A DNA stretch of 64,000 bases, from NCBI GenBank assembly GCA_963805325.1, contig CAWDTS010000018.1, positions 1 through 64,000 on the forward strand. The letters are read 5' to 3'. The stretch comes from DASWJZ01 sp963805325 (GTDB lineage Bacteria > Pseudomonadota > Alphaproteobacteria > Rhizobiales > Afifellaceae). Both the position numbers and the translations under genes were made by a program. Each line of letters starts with the position of its first letter. The first letter of the stretch is position 1. This document shows, in pieces, positions 30,247 through 41,900 of this stretch. The notes under the pieces were generated by a model. It saw only the letters and a list, made by a program, of their open reading frames with translations, searched no databases and was not told the DNA's origin.

Positions 30247-31491
30247 CTACGTCTTGTCGAGTTCGTATATTGAATGGAGCGTCCGCACCGCAAGCTCGGT
30301 ATAGGCGGCGTCGATCAGCACGGAAATCTTGATCTCCGACGTCGTGATGAGCTGGATGTTAATGCCGCGCGCGGCGAGCGCCCGGAACGCCTCGGCGGCG
30401 ACCCCGGCGTGACTGCGCATGCCGATCCCGATCACCGACACCTTGGCGACGTCGCTCGACCCCGACACGTGCTCCACGACCACGTCCTTCCTGATCGCCT
30501 CGATCTTGGCCATCGACCGCTCGAAGTCGGCGGTCGGCACCGTGAAGGTGATGTCGGTCGTGCGCCCGTCCTCGGAGACGTTCTGGACGATCATGTCGAC
30601 ATTGATGCCGGATTCCGACAGCGGGCCGAAGACGGCCGCGGCGACTCCGGGCTTGTCCTCCACGCCGCGGAGGGTGATCTTGGCCTCGTCCTTAGAGTAG
30701 GCGATGCCGGTAACGAGCTGCTTTTCCACGATCTCGTCCTCGTCGCAAATAAGCGTTCCGATGGGGTCCCCCGGGTTGATCGCCTCCGGATCGTCGAACG
30801 ACGAGCGGACGAAGGTCCGCACCCCGTGCACCATGGCGAGCTCGACGGAGCGCACTTGCAGCACCTTTGAGCCGAGCGAGGCCATCTCCAGCATTTCCTC
30901 GAACGCGACTTTCTCCAGCCGCCGGGCGTTCGGCACGAGGCGCGGGTCGGTCGTGTAGACGCCGTCGACGTCGGTATAGATATCACAGCGCTCCGCCCCG
31001 ATCGCCGCAGCGACCGCGACGGCGCTGGTATCGGAGCCGCCGCGCCCAAGGGTCGCCACGCGGTTGTCGGGCGCAAGCCCCTGGAATCCGGCGATGACGG
31101 CCACCTGACCTTGCGCCAGGCGCTCAAGCAGGATGTCGGCGCGGATATCGGTGATGCGCGCCACGCCGTGGGCCGAATCGGTGTGAATCGGGATCTGCCA
31201 CCCAAGCCACGAGCGCGCGTTGACGCCCATGTTCTGGAGCGCGATGGAAAGGAGCCCCGCCGTGATCTGCTCGCCGGCGGAGACGACCGTATCGTATTCG
31301 CGCGCGTCGTGAAGAATGGACGCGGAGCGGCAGAAGGCGACGAGCTGGTTGGTCGTGCCGGCCATGGCCGATACGACGACCGCGACCTCATTTCCGGCGT
31401 CCGCCTCGCGCTTCACATGGCGCGCGACGTTGCGGATACGGTCGATGTCGGCGACGGACGTTCCGCCGAATTTCATGACGAGCCGGGCCAT
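30247..31491 (-). CDS. lysC: Aspartate kinase
   Basis: 414 residues. It phosphorylates aspartate, the first step to lysine, threonine and methionine. The kinase domain starts MARLVMKFGGTSV and includes GRGGSDTSAVA and TDVDGVYTTDPR. Two ACT domains follow (from about 265), which usually give feedback control by lysine and threonine. It is divergent from the FMN reductase and ubiG genes across 238 bases and upstream of ptsP by about 120 bases. Confidence 0.98.
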   Translation of the reverse strand: MARLVMKFGGTSVADIDRIRNVARHVKREADAGNEVAVVVSAMAGTTNQLVAFCRSASILHDAREYDTVVSAGEQITAGLLSIALQNMGVNARSWLGWQIPIHTDSAHGVARITDIRADILLERLAQGQVAVIAGFQGLAPDNRVATLGRGGSDTSAVAVAAAIGAERCDIYTDVDGVYTTDPRLVPNARRLEKVAFEEMLEMASLGSKVLQVRSVELAMVHGVRTFVRSSFDDPEAINPGDPIGTLICDEDEIVEKQLVTGIAYSKDEAKITLRGVEDKPGVAAAVFGPLSESGINVDMIVQNVSEDGRTTDITFTVPTADFERSMAKIEAIRKDVVVEHVSGSSDVAKVSVIGIGMRSHAGVAAEAFRALAARGINIQLITTSEIKISVLIDAAYTELAVRTLHSIYELDKT

Positions 31492-31729
31492 GCCGTGAAA
31501 ATATCCGTGAGGCCGGCGCCGGAAGAACCGCTCTCGCCACGCCAGAATGCCGGGAACATCGGCGATTCCCCCGCCGATTGCGGCTCTTTATCGGCTTCCG
31601 GCCCGCCCGGCAACAGGCTGACCCGCCAAACCCGCGGAACAGCAAAGGATTTGCCTATCGGGCCGGTCCGCGCCAAATGACACCGGAATCGCCGCTCAAG
31701 CGCGGCAGGTGCCGGATTAAGGGGTGGCC

Positions 31730-32281
31730 ATGCATGCGGTTGCTGTGATTGTCGGGAGCGTCCGCAAGGACTCGATCAACCGGAAATATGCCGAGGCCCT
31801 GAAGAAGCTCGCCACAGGGAAACTCGACTTAAAGCTCCTGAAGATCGACGACCTTCCGCTCTTCAACCAGGACAACGAGGCAAATCCGCCGCCGGAGGTC
31901 GTTCAATTCAAGAGCGAGGTGGAGGCGGCTGACGGGCTTCTCTTCGTCACGGCAGAGCACAACCGCTCGGTCCCGGCCGCAATGAAGAACGCCGTCGACT
32001 GGGCGACGCGGCCCCATGGAACGAGCGCCTTCAAGGGAAAGGTGGCCGCCATCACCGGCACCTCGCGCGGTGCCATCTCGACCGCAATAGCGCAGCAACA
32101 CCTGCTCACCACCCTCCGCTCGCATGTGGCCGCGATCCTCGGAGCGCCCGAAGTCTATCTGAATTTCAAGGACGAGCTCTTCGACGAAACTGGCGCGATC
32201 AAGGACGAGGCGACCCAGAAGTTCCTGACGACCTTCATCGACAATTTCGCGAAGCTTGTCGACGCGATGGCGAAGTCCTGA
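31730..32281 (+). CDS. NADPH-dependent FMN reductase family protein
   Basis: 183 residues from ATG 31730 with AAGGGG five bases upstream (a GTG at 31724 is in frame but too close). A flavodoxin-like fold with the flavin phosphate loop GSVRKDSINRKYA and the loop AEHNRSVPAAMKNAVDW, matching the chromate/azo/quinone reductase group. It probably reduces quinones or other electrophiles using NAD(P)H. ubiG starts 8 bases after its stop, so the two are likely co-transcribed. Confidence 0.93.
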   Translation: MHAVAVIVGSVRKDSINRKYAEALKKLATGKLDLKLLKIDDLPLFNQDNEANPPPEVVQFKSEVEAADGLLFVTAEHNRSVPAAMKNAVDWATRPHGTSAFKGKVAAITGTSRGAISTAIAQQHLLTTLRSHVAAILGAPEVYLNFKDELFDETGAIKDEATQKFLTTFIDNFAKLVDAMAKS

Positions 32282-32289
32282 TTCCGCCC

Positions 32290-33042
32290 ATGCAGTCCTC
32301 GCCGGCCAATACAGTCGATCCCGCCGAGATCGCCAAGTTCGAGCGGATGGCGACGGAATGGTGGGATATCGACGGGAAGTTCCGGCCACTCCACAAGTTC
32401 AACCCGGTGAGGCTCGCTTACGTGCGCGATGTCGTTGCCGAGCATTTCGGCCGCGACCCGAAAGGCGCCAGGCCGCTTTCGGAGCTTCGCCTTCTCGACA
32501 TCGGCTGCGGCGGCGGCCTCCTGAGCGAGCCGATGGCGCGTCTCGGCGCCGAGACGGTGGGCATCGACCCCTCCGAGACCAACATTGAGGTCGCGCGCCG
32601 CCACGCCGGGCGCGGCGGCCTTGCCGTCGACTATCGCGCGACGACGGCGGAGGCTCTTGCGGAAACCGGCGAGCGCTTCGACGTCGTGCTCGCCATGGAG
32701 GTGGTCGAGCACGTGAGCGACGTCGAAGCCTTCATCGGCACCTGCGGAGCGCTGACGAAGCCGGGCGGCCTCTTCTTCGTCGCCACCATCAACCGCACCG
32801 CAAAGGCCTTTGCGCTGGCGATCGTCGGCGCCGAGTATCTGCTGCGCTGGCTGCCGCGCGGCACGCATGATTTTTCGAAGCTTGTCCGCCCCGCCGAGCT
32901 CGAAGCCGCAATGCAATCCTCGGGGCTCTCGGTCGTCGGCCGCACCGGCGTCCGCTACAACCCGCTCGCGGACAGCTGGTCGCGCGCCACCGACATGGAC
33001 GTGAACTACATGCTGGCGGCGAGGAAGGAAGACGCCGCTTAG
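32290..33042 (+). CDS. ubiG: Ubiquinone biosynthesis O-methyltransferase
   Basis: 250 residues. SAM-dependent enzyme carrying out both O-methylations of the ubiquinone ring. Motif I is LLDIGCGGGLLSEPMARLG, and the N-terminal EWWDIDGKFRPLHKFNPVRL and the segment GTHDFSKLVRPAEL are characteristic of UbiG. It is divergent from lysC, a conserved arrangement in alphaproteobacteria. Confidence 0.97.
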   Translation: MQSSPANTVDPAEIAKFERMATEWWDIDGKFRPLHKFNPVRLAYVRDVVAEHFGRDPKGARPLSELRLLDIGCGGGLLSEPMARLGAETVGIDPSETNIEVARRHAGRGGLAVDYRATTAEALAETGERFDVVLAMEVVEHVSDVEAFIGTCGALTKPGGLFFVATINRTAKAFALAIVGAEYLLRWLPRGTHDFSKLVRPAELEAAMQSSGLSVVGRTGVRYNPLADSWSRATDMDVNYMLAARKEDAA

Positions 33043-33139
33043 CCCGCGGATTGTCACTCCGGCCAAACGCGCCTAAAGCTCCGATCCTCCCTCCCCCGCG
33101 GACCCTCCCGGTCCGCTCCTCGCCAACTGCCGCATCCCG

Positions 33140-34381
33140 ATGACGACGGCCTCCGAGACCCTTGCATCCACGCGCTGGGCTGCGCTGCAGAACACGGCGT
33201 ACCGGCGCTACTGGGTGGCGCGCCTCGCTGCGTCCTTCGCCACGCAGATCCAGGTGGTCGCAGTCGGCTGGCAGGTCTACGACCTGACCCGCAACCCGCT
33301 CGACCTCGGCCTCGTCGGACTGTCGCAATTCCTGCCGGCACTGCTTCTGGTGCTCGTCACCGGAATCGTTGCCGACCGCTTCCGCCGCCGCACGATCATG
33401 GCGGTCTGTCTCGCAGCCGAGACGCTCTGCGCTGTCGGCCTGCTCGTCTTTACGTTGGCCGGCGCGGGCAACGTGGCGTTCGTCTTCGCAATCCTCGTCG
33501 CCTTCGGGACCGCGCGCGCCTTCTTCGCGCCCGCGCAGCAATCGCTGCTGCCGAACATCGTGCCGACGGAAATCCTCTCAAGCGCCATCGCGCTGAATTC
33601 GGTGAGCTGGCAGATGGCGACGATCGCCGGCCCGGTCCTCGGCGGCCTCCTCTACGGCATCGCGCCGGAGGTCGCTTACGGCGTCACGATCGCGCTGACC
33701 GGCGCCGCCGCGATCCTCGTTCTCTTCGTCCCGCGCCCGCAGCAGAAGACGACGTCGGAGCCCGCGACCTGGACGACGATCGTCGCCGGCTTCAACTACA
33801 TCTGGCACGAGAAGATCGTGCTCGGCGCGATCTCGCTCGATCTCTTCGCCGTGCTTCTCGGCGGCGCTACCGCGCTCCTGCCCGTCTATGCGCGCGACCT
33901 CCTCGACATCGGCCCATGGGGCCTCGGTCTGCTCCGCTCCGGCCCCGCGATCGGCGCGATCGCGGTCGCGCTCTATCTGACGGCGCGGCCGATCCGCGAC
34001 CATGCAGGGTTCTGGATGTTCATCTTCGTCGCAGTGTTCGGGCTCTTCACCATCGTCTTTGGACTTGCGACCCAAATCTGGATTTCCGTCGTCGCCCTCG
34101 CCGTCATGGGCGCTTCCGACATGGTGAGCGTCTATGTGCGGGAGACGCTGATCCAGCTGTGGACGCCGGACCATGTGCGCGGCCGCGTCAATGCCGTGAA
34201 CATGGTCTTCATCGGTGCCTCGAACGAGCTCGGCGAGTTCCGCGCCGGGGTCTCCGCGGCGATGTTCGGCACCGTCGCCGCGGTTGTCATAGGCGGCGTC
34301 GGCACGGTTGCGGTCGCCGGACTCTGGTCACGCTGGTTCCCGGACCTGCGCCGCGCAAGACATTTGACGGGGCGGGTCTAG
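33140..34381 (+). CDS. MFS transporter, EntS-like (12 spans)
   Basis: 413 residues with about twelve hydrophobic spans. The N-terminal pattern (YRRYWVARLAASFATQIQVVAVGWQVYDLT) and the loop ADRFRRRTIM fit the MFS_3 group that includes the enterobactin exporter EntS. The substrate is unknown; no siderophore genes are nearby. It follows ubiG by 97 bases and converges on the adenine deaminase gene, with only three bases between the stops. Confidence 0.9.
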   Translation: MTTASETLASTRWAALQNTAYRRYWVARLAASFATQIQVVAVGWQVYDLTRNPLDLGLVGLSQFLPALLLVLVTGIVADRFRRRTIMAVCLAAETLCAVGLLVFTLAGAGNVAFVFAILVAFGTARAFFAPAQQSLLPNIVPTEILSSAIALNSVSWQMATIAGPVLGGLLYGIAPEVAYGVTIALTGAAAILVLFVPRPQQKTTSEPATWTTIVAGFNYIWHEKIVLGAISLDLFAVLLGGATALLPVYARDLLDIGPWGLGLLRSGPAIGAIAVALYLTARPIRDHAGFWMFIFVAVFGLFTIVFGLATQIWISVVALAVMGASDMVSVYVRETLIQLWTPDHVRGRVNAVNMVFIGASNELGEFRAGVSAAMFGTVAAVVIGGVGTVAVAGLWSRWFPDLRRARHLTGRV

Positions 34382-34384
34382 GCC

Positions 34385-36098
34385 TCACTCCACCAGCGCG
34401 AAGCGGTCCACGTCGAAGAGCCCGAAGTCGGTGATCTTCAGATGCGGGATCACCGGGAGCGGCAAGAAGGCGACCTGCAGGAACGGCTCAGGCAGCGTGC
34501 AGCCAAGTGCCCGTGCCGCGGCGCGGAGCGCGATCAGCTTGTCGCGCACGGCCTCGAACGGCTCGAGGCTCATCAGCCCGGCGACGGCAAGCGCCAGCTC
34601 CGCGCGAATTTCGCCGCCTGAGGCGACGACGAAGCCGCCTTCGAGCGCAATGATGCGGTTCACCGCCGCCGCCATGTCGGCGTCGTCGACGCCGATCACC
34701 GTGATGTTGTGACTGTCATGCCCGACCGAAGCGGCGATGGCGCCGCGCTTCAGGCCGAAGCCGTGCACGAAGCCTCGCCCGATATTCTGGTTCTTGCCGT
34801 GGCGTGCGACGACCGCGACCTTCACCGCGTCCTGCGCGAGGTCCGCCTGCACTTCGCCGTTGGCGGCGGACAAGTCGAGCTCCAGATGCTCGGTGATGAT
34901 CTTGCCGGCGGTGACGCCGATCACCGGCATGCGGTTCCGTCCGGCCGGAACGCGGAAATCGCCGGCAGCGACCGGGGCCCGCTTGACGCTGTCGAGCCCG
35001 ACCGGATCGAGCGGCGCACGCGCCTCGAAGAGCGCATCCTCGACGAGCCGTCCGCCGGCGATGACGTGCCGGACGCGGCATTCGCGCAGGTCGTCGAGCA
35101 ACACGAGGTCGGCCCGCCATCCTGGCGCGACGAGACCGCGATCGCGCAGTCCAAAGGCGTTCGCTCCCGACCAGCTCGCGGCGCGATAGACGGCGTGTAG
35201 TGGGCCGGCCAAGCGCGACGAGCGTGCGGACCATGAAATCGAGATGACCCTCTTCGGCGATATCGAGCGGGTTCCGGTCGTCGGTGCAAAGCGCCATGAA
35301 CGACGCGGTGTTCTCGTCGAGCACTTCGGCGAGCGCATGCAGATCCTTCGACACCGATCCCTCGCGGATCAGGATGGTCATGCCCTTCGCGAGCTTCTCA
35401 CGCGCCTCGCTCGCCGTGGTCGCCTCGTGGTCGGTACGGATGCGCGCGGCAAGGTAGGCGTTGAGCTCGCGGCCGGAGAGGAGCGGCGCGTGGCCGTCGA
35501 TATGGCGGTCCCGGAAGGCGACGAGCTTGTCGAGCGCCGCCGGGTCGCAGGCGAGCACGCCGGGAAAATTCATGAACTCAGCAAGCCCGATCACTTTTGG
35601 ATGGTCGGAGAGCGTCACGAGGTCGGCGGCGGAAAGCGAGGCGCCGGACGTCTCGAACGCCGTCGCCGGTACGCAGGACGAAAGCTGCACCCGGAGGTCC
35701 ATGACCGTGCGCTCCGTCGCCGCCAGGAAATAGCGGATGCCGTCGAGACCGAGCACGTTGGCGATCTCGTGAGGATCGCAGATCGCCGTCGTCACGCCGT
35801 GAGGAAGGACGCAGCGGTCGAACTCAAGCGGCGTCACCAGCGAGGATTCGACGTGAAGATGCGTGTCGATGAAGCCGGGGGCGCAGGAAAGGCCGCGCCC
35901 GTCGATCTCGCGCGTCCCCTCGTAGCGGGCATGCGTTCCGACAATGCGGTCGCCGACGATAGCAACGTCGGTTTTCGTCACGGTGCCGGTGATGACGTCG
36001 AGCAGCTCGACGTCGCGCACCACGAGGTCGGCGGGTGCGCGGCCCGCGCCCGCCGCGATCGCGCGGGCGAGGAACGCCCGGGCTTCTGAGTCGTCCAT
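34385..36098 (-). CDS. ade: Adenine deaminase (one frame break)
   Basis: Converts adenine to hypoxanthine in purine salvage. The metal-binding amidohydrolase motif is PGFIDTHLHVESS, with the family segments VLPHGVTTAICDPHEIANV and CTDDRNPLDIAEEGHLDF. The C-terminal part (SVGHDSHNITVIGVDD, MVASGGE-type region) is in another frame. The break is at 35205-35211, in the run ggccggcc; removing one base gives VRTLVALGGPLHAVYRAAS and a 570-residue protein, normal for Ade. ATG 36098 is chosen because homology begins there, although its GAGGGG is very close to the start codon. Confidence 0.9.
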
Positions 36099-36102
36099 CC
36101 CC

Positions 36103-36987
36103 TCAGATATCAAGGAACCGCCAGGAGGGGAAACCGGCAACGGGTGCTGCGGCCGCCAGAAGGCCACCGGCGTACGGCGCCCTGGCAAGTACCTCCGGTG
36201 GGCGCCCTTCCGTCAGGTTGGTCAGAAAGAGCGTGCGGAAATCCTTGCCGCCGAAGCACGGCATGGTCGGCGACGGCACCGGCACGGGAAAGGACTCCGC
36301 CAGACTGCCGTCCGGCGCGAAACGGTTGAGACGCCCCGCGGAAACGCCGGCGCTCCAGTAGAAGCCTTCGGCATCGCAGGTGCCGCCGTCCGGCCGGCCG
36401 ATCGTATCGTCCGGTGCCGCAAAGCGCGTGCGCTCCGCCATCGCGCCCGTCTCGCGGTCAAAGCGCCAGCGGTCGATCCACGGCCCGCGCGTGTCGGAAT
36501 GGAACATGGCCTCTCCGTCCGCGGTCCACGCCAAGCCGTTGGAAATCGTGATGCCCTCCACCTTGCGCTCGACTTTTCCCGAACGGTCGACCCGGTAGAG
36601 CGCCGCGATCGGCTGCTTCTGTGGCCGGTCGTCCATGCTCCCGACCCAGAAGGCGCCGTCCGGCCCGACCCGCCCGTCATTCAGGCGTGTCGCTGCCCCC
36701 TGATCGGCCTCGATCTCGCAGAGGTCGACGCGCCGCCCGCTCGCAGGATCGAAGAGGATGACACTGTGGCGAAGCGCGACGACGAGCGCCCCCGACACCG
36801 TGAGCCCGAGCGAGCAGACCTCGGTCTCGAACGGCCACGAGGCGATATCGCCGGTTTGCGGCGCGAAGGAATAGATCCGCCGCTCCAGGATATCGACGAA
36901 ATAGAGCCGATCTGTCCGATCGTCGTAGACCGGACCCTCGCCGATCCTGCAGTGCAAGTCGGCGACGCAAGCGAATTCGAGGGGCAT
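36103..36987 (-). CDS. SMP-30/gluconolactonase family protein
   Basis: 294 residues from the ATG at 36987, where homology begins; the frame is open upstream but not conserved-looking. A six-bladed propeller with the metal ligands expected in CRIGEGPVYDDRTDRLYFVD (Glu), GRVGPDGAFWVG (Asn/Asp region), ISNGLAWTADG (Asn) and FHSDTRGPWIDRW (Asp). Members hydrolyse sugar lactones, often in L-arabinose or D-xylose routes, but many have unassigned substrates. It ends 4 bases before the adenine deaminase start, so the two are likely co-transcribed. Confidence 0.9.
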   Translation of the reverse strand: MPLEFACVADLHCRIGEGPVYDDRTDRLYFVDILERRIYSFAPQTGDIASWPFETEVCSLGLTVSGALVVALRHSVILFDPASGRRVDLCEIEADQGAATRLNDGRVGPDGAFWVGSMDDRPQKQPIAALYRVDRSGKVERKVEGITISNGLAWTADGEAMFHSDTRGPWIDRWRFDRETGAMAERTRFAAPDDTIGRPDGGTCDAEGFYWSAGVSAGRLNRFAPDGSLAESFPVPVPSPTMPCFGGKDFRTLFLTNLTEGRPPEVLARAPYAGGLLAAAAPVAGFPSWRFLDI

Positions 36988-37063
36988 CGGAGCTCTCGGA
37001 AGGCGGTTTCGGACGCCGGCAAGGTAGCCGCCGAGCGTTGCAAGAAAAAGCGCCGTCAGCGCA

Positions 37064-37441
37064 TTAGCACTCGCGGAGCACTTTTCCGAGCGCCTCTGCG
37101 AGATCACGGGTACGGAAGGGCTTGCCCACAACTGCGATGGGGCCGCTCGCCGGAGACGTCTCGGAGAGAGCGAGGCGGTAGCCGGTCGCGAAGACGACCG
37201 GCAGACCCGGCCGGCGGCGGCGCATTTCCGCCGCGAGTTCCTGCCCGTCCATATCCGGCAGATTGACGTCGGTCAGAAGCACGTCGACGGCTTCCCCCCG
37301 CTCGCAGAGCGCAAGGGCCAATTCAGCGCAACGTGCGGGAAGCGGCTCATGGCCGAGCTCGCGCAACATGTCGAGCGTTGCCATCAGGATGAGAGCCTCG
37401 TCCTCCACTACGAGGATGCGAGACGCTTTGGCGGAAGTCAT
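37064..37441 (-). CDS. Single-domain response regulator (CheY-like)
   Basis: 125 residues from ATG 37441. A receiver domain only: ILVVEDEALILM with the acidic pair, phospho-Asp in LLTDVNLPDMDGQ, VFATGYRLA and the conserved Lys in VVGKPFRTRDL. This set of residues is typical of receivers paired with hybrid or HWE kinases in rhizobia. No kinase is adjacent. It is separated from the SMP-30 gene by 76 bases on the same strand. Confidence 0.88.
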   Translation of the reverse strand: MTSAKASRILVVEDEALILMATLDMLRELGHEPLPARCAELALALCERGEAVDVLLTDVNLPDMDGQELAAEMRRRRPGLPVVFATGYRLALSETSPASGPIAVVGKPFRTRDLAEALGKVLREC

Positions 37442-37745
37442 CTGTCTCCGAAAAGAAGGGGCAACACCAACACCGTCCCGGCCTGCGCCAGCGCACAAGC
37501 CCGCCCGAGATTTCGCAAATGCGCCAGCAGCGAGAAAGTTCCCTGGGCCCGCAGGACAACCGCGCAAAGGCTTCCACCTTTGTCAGTATGGTGAATCACC
37601 TTACCCGCTCGTGACTGGCCATCCTCGCTGCATTGCGATATAGCGGCGCCCGGCGGGCCGACAATCGACGGCTGTGTGCGGCGAAAAGCCAGCAACCGCG
37701 GCCTTCGAGCTGCGCCCCCGCCTCAGCCGAACCGACGGTGAACCG

Positions 37746-38965
37746 ATGGTCAAGCGCTTCGTCATCGCATTGCTTCTCGTTGTGCTCGTCTGCGGCGGAT
37801 TGGTCGGCTTCAACCTGTTTCGCTCGAAGATGATCGGCCAGTTCTTCGCGAACATGCCGGTTCCCTCGGTTGCCGTATCGACAACCAAGGTGGAGCCCAC
37901 GACTTGGACGCCCATGATCGACGCGATCGGCACGCTCAGCGCCGCGCAAGGCGTCGACGTCGCCTCGGAAACGGCCGGGGTGGTGAAGACGATCGCCTTC
38001 AAGGCCAACGACCGGGTCACGAAAGACGCCGTCCTCGGTACAGCTCGACGATTCGATCGAAAGCGCCGACCTCATGTCGGCGCGTGCGGCTATTGCTCGC
38101 GACCAGTCGCAACTCGATCGCGCCGAGAAACTCCGCGCCACTGGCGTGAATTCGCAGGCGACGCTGCAGGACACGCAAAGCGCGCTCGCCGCCTCCGAGT
38201 CCGCGCTGGCGAAGGTCCAGGCGGTGCTCGATCAGAAAGCGATCAAGGCGCCGTTCACCGGCATTATCGGGATCCCGCGGATCGACGTCGGACAATATGT
38301 GCAGCCCGGAACGGTCATTGCGACCCTGCAACAGCTCGACACGATGCGCGTCGATTTCACCGTCCCGGAGCAGCAGGTCGACCAGATCAAGATGGGCCAA
38401 TCGGCGAGCTTTTCGATCACCGGATCGGATTTCGCCTACGAGGGCGAGATCAGCGGTATCGACCCGAAGATCGACCCGCAGATGCGGCTCGTTTCGGTGC
38501 GTGCGCAGGTAAGCAACCCGAACGGAGAGCTGCGCCCCGGGCAGTTCGCCCGCGTGCATGTGTCGCTGCCACCGATGGACAACGTCATCGCGCTGCCGCA
38601 GACGGCGTTGGTGACCAGCCTCTACGGCGACTATGTCTACGTGGTCGAAAGGAGGGCGCGACGGCGGACGCGAGCGGCGGCGGCGCGCCGACGAAAGCAG
38701 CCCGAGGGTTCTGCGCCAGGGTCAGGCGGACGGCGCCGCAAAGAGCGCCGGCGACGCCAAGCCGAAGCTCGTCGTCAAGCAGACCTTCGTCGTGGCCGGT
38801 CGCCGCCAGGGTAATCTGGTGCAGATCACCTCGGGGCTGAGCGCCGGGCAGGTCGTGGTGACGTCCGGCCAGAACAAGCTTTCCAACAACACGCCGGTGA
38901 CAATCAACAACGAGGCTAACCCCGCAGCCACGGTGGCGCTCGAGGGTGCGGGTCAGAAGCCGTGA
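37746..38965 (+). CDS. RND efflux periplasmic adaptor (MFP) subunit (three frame breaks)
   Basis: The adaptor that links an RND pump to an outer-membrane channel. An N-terminal membrane anchor (FVIALLLVVLVCGGLVGFNLF) is followed by the lipoyl/coiled-coil hairpin (QSQLDRAEKL, QATLQDTQSALAASESALAKV) and beta-barrel (APFTGIIGIPRIDVGQYVQPG). Breaks: an extra G at 38037-38038 (removal gives DAVLVQLDDSIESADL); a missing A near 38649 (YVYVVEKEGATADAS); a missing G at 38706-38708. With all three fixed the gene is 406 residues. The stop overlaps the pump gene start by four bases (GTGA), so pump and adaptor are coupled. Confidence 0.88.
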
Positions 38966-41900
38966 ATTTCTCCGAGATCTTCATTCGGCGACTGGTCCTG
39001 ACGTCCGTTGCGGCGATCCTGATCCTGCTCCTCGGGTTGCAGGGTTTCTTCAACATGACCGTCCGCGAATATCCGAAGGTCGACGAGTCGGTCATCACCG
39101 TCACGACCGCCTATTCCGGCGCCAGCGCCGACCTGATGCAGGGTTTCATCACCACGCCGATCGCGAAGGCAGTCCTGAGCGCCGAGAACGTCGACTACGT
39201 CACCTCCAAGAGCTCGCTCGGCTCCTCCACCATCAGCGTCAACATGGTGCTCGGCGCCGATCCCGATAAGGCGCTGGTCGACGTGCTCTCCAAGGTCCAG
39301 CAGGTGCGCAGCCAGCTGCCGACCGACGCCGACGACCCGGTGGTGCAGAAGGGGACCGGGCAGAATTTCGCGCTCATGTACCTGGCGGTGCGTTCCTCCA
39401 CGATGAACCCGCAGCAGGTGACCGAATATCTGACGCAGGTGATCCAGCCGCGCTTCGCCACCATCGAGGGCGTCGGCGAAGTGCAGATCCTGGGCGGACG
39501 CGACTTCGCCATGCGCATCTGGCTCGATCCCGTCCGCCTCGCCGCGCGCAAGGTGACGGCGGGAGACGTGCTGACGGCCATCCGCGCCTCCAACTTCCTT
39601 TCCGCGCCCGGCAAGACGGAAAACACTTACGTCGCCTACGCCATCCAGACCGCCACGACGCTGCAGACGCCTGAGGGTTTCGCCAACCTCGCAATCAGGG
39701 CGAACGGCGATGACATCGTCCGGCTCGGCGACGTCGCGAAGGTGGAATATGGCGCGAAGAATGAGGACGTGCGCGTCGCGTTCAACGGGCAGCAGGGCAC
39801 CTTTCTCGGCGTGCTCGCCGCGCCCGACGCAAACGCTCTCGACACTTCAGCCGCCCTGAAGGCGGCGCTGCCGCAGGTGCAGCGGAACCTGCCGCCGGGC
39901 ATGGAGATCGAGCTCGTCTATGACGCGACGCGCAACATCTCCGAATCGATCAAGGAAGTGTTCAAGACAATCGCGGAAGCCGTCGTCATCGTCGTCCTGA
40001 TCATCCTTCTCTTCCTCGGCTCGTTCCGATCCGTGCTGGTGCCCATCTTCACCATTCCGCTGTCGCTGATCGGCGTCTGCTTCTTTCTCTATCTGCTCGG
40101 CTATTCGATCAACCTGCTGACGCTGCTCGCCATGGTCCTCTCGATCGGGCTTGTGGTCGACGACGCGATCGTGGTGGTGGAGAACATCCATCGGCATCTG
40201 GAGCGCGGCGAGCGCCCGCTCGACGCCGCGATCCTCGGCATGCGCGAGATCTTCTCCGCGATCATCGCGATGACGATCACGCTCGCCGCCGTCTACGCGC
40301 CGATCGGGTTCACGAAAGGCCTGACCGGCGCGCTGTTCCGCGAGTTCGCCGTGACGCTGGCAGGCGCCGTTGTCATTTCCGGCTTCATCGCCGTGACGCT
40401 GTCGCCGATGCTGGCGGCGCGTGTCCTCAAGCCGCATGGCTCGTCGGTGAGCCGGTTCCAGCAGATCGTCGACCGCACGTTCGACAGAATCAGCGCCTGG
40501 TACGGTCGTCGCGTCACATCCACCCTCAACTACCGGCCCGTGACCCTGATGATCGTGGCCGCATTGTCCGTAACAATGGTCTTCCTCTTCTTCAACACCT
40601 CGCGCGAGCTGGCGCCGGAAGAGGACATCGGGTTCATGTTCTCCATCGTGAACGGCCCCGCCTATGCGACCTCCGACTATACGGAGATGTTCGTGAAGCA
40701 GGTGACGGACGCCACCAAGAGCATCCCCGAGGTGGATACGCGCTTTTCCGTCGTGGGCTTCGGCGGGACCAACACCGCCTTCGCGGGCTTCGGGCTCGTC
40801 CCCTGGGCGGATCGAACGCGCAGCCAGAAGCAGGTGCAGGCCGATGTCCAGCAGAAGCTGAACGGCGTCGCGGGCGTGCAGGCCTTCGTCTTCGCGCCGC
40901 CGACACTGCCGGGGACCGGCGGCGGCCTACCCGTCCAGTTCGTGATCCGCTCCACCGGCAGCGCCGACCAGGTCTATGAGGTGGCCGAGGAGATCAAGAA
41001 CCGCGCCCAGAAGAGCGGACGCTTCATCGTCGTGCAGGATTCGCTCTCCTTTACACGGCCACAGGCGCTCGTGACCATCGACCGCGATCGCGCCGCCGCC
41101 CTCGGCGTCTCGATCAGCGAGATCGGCTCCACCCTGACAGCGCTGGTCGGCGGCGGGTCGGTCTCGAAATTCGACCTCGAAAGCCGCAGCTACGACGTCA
41201 TCACCCAGGTGGAACAGGCGCAGCGCTTCAACCCGGAGAGTCTCGGCGCCTACTACGTGCGCAGCACGACAGGCGGGATGGTCCCGCTCTCCGCGGTGAT
41301 CACCGTGACGACGCAGGCCTCCCCGGTCGCCATCGAGCAGTTCAATCAGCTGAATTCGGCCACCATCTCCGGCCTGCCGCTGCCCGGCGTCGCGACCGGC
41401 GACGCGCTGCAGTCGCTGCGTGACATCGCAGCGGAGGTGATGCCGGCCGGCTTCTTCGAGGATTTCGCCGGCCAGTCGCGTCTTGAGATCACGGAAGGCA
41501 ATTCGACGCTGGTCGCCTTCGGCCTCGCCATCGTGATCATCTACCTGGTGCTCGCGGCGCAGTTCGAAAGCTTCCGCGACCCGCTCGTCATCATGTTGAC
41601 GGTGCCGCTGTCGATCTTCGGCGCTCTGGTGCCGCTCAATCTCGGGCTATCGACACTCAACATCTACACGCAGGTCGGGTTGATCACGCTGATCGGCCTC
41701 ATCACCAAGCACGGCATCCTGATGGTGCAGTTCACCAATCAGCTGCGCGCCACCGGCGTGCCGAAGAACCGCGCCATCGTCGAGGCGGCACGCGTCCGGC
41801 TTCGCCCGATCCTGATGACGACGGCCGCTATGGTGATGGGCGTGATGCCGCTCATTATCGCGTCGGGCGCGGGCGCCAAGGCGCGCTTCTCGATCGGCCT

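Noticed and set aside
34385..36098. Adenine deaminase as a true pseudogene
   Set aside because: A single extra base in ggccggcc explains the break; everything else is conserved and many other genes show the same kind of lesion.
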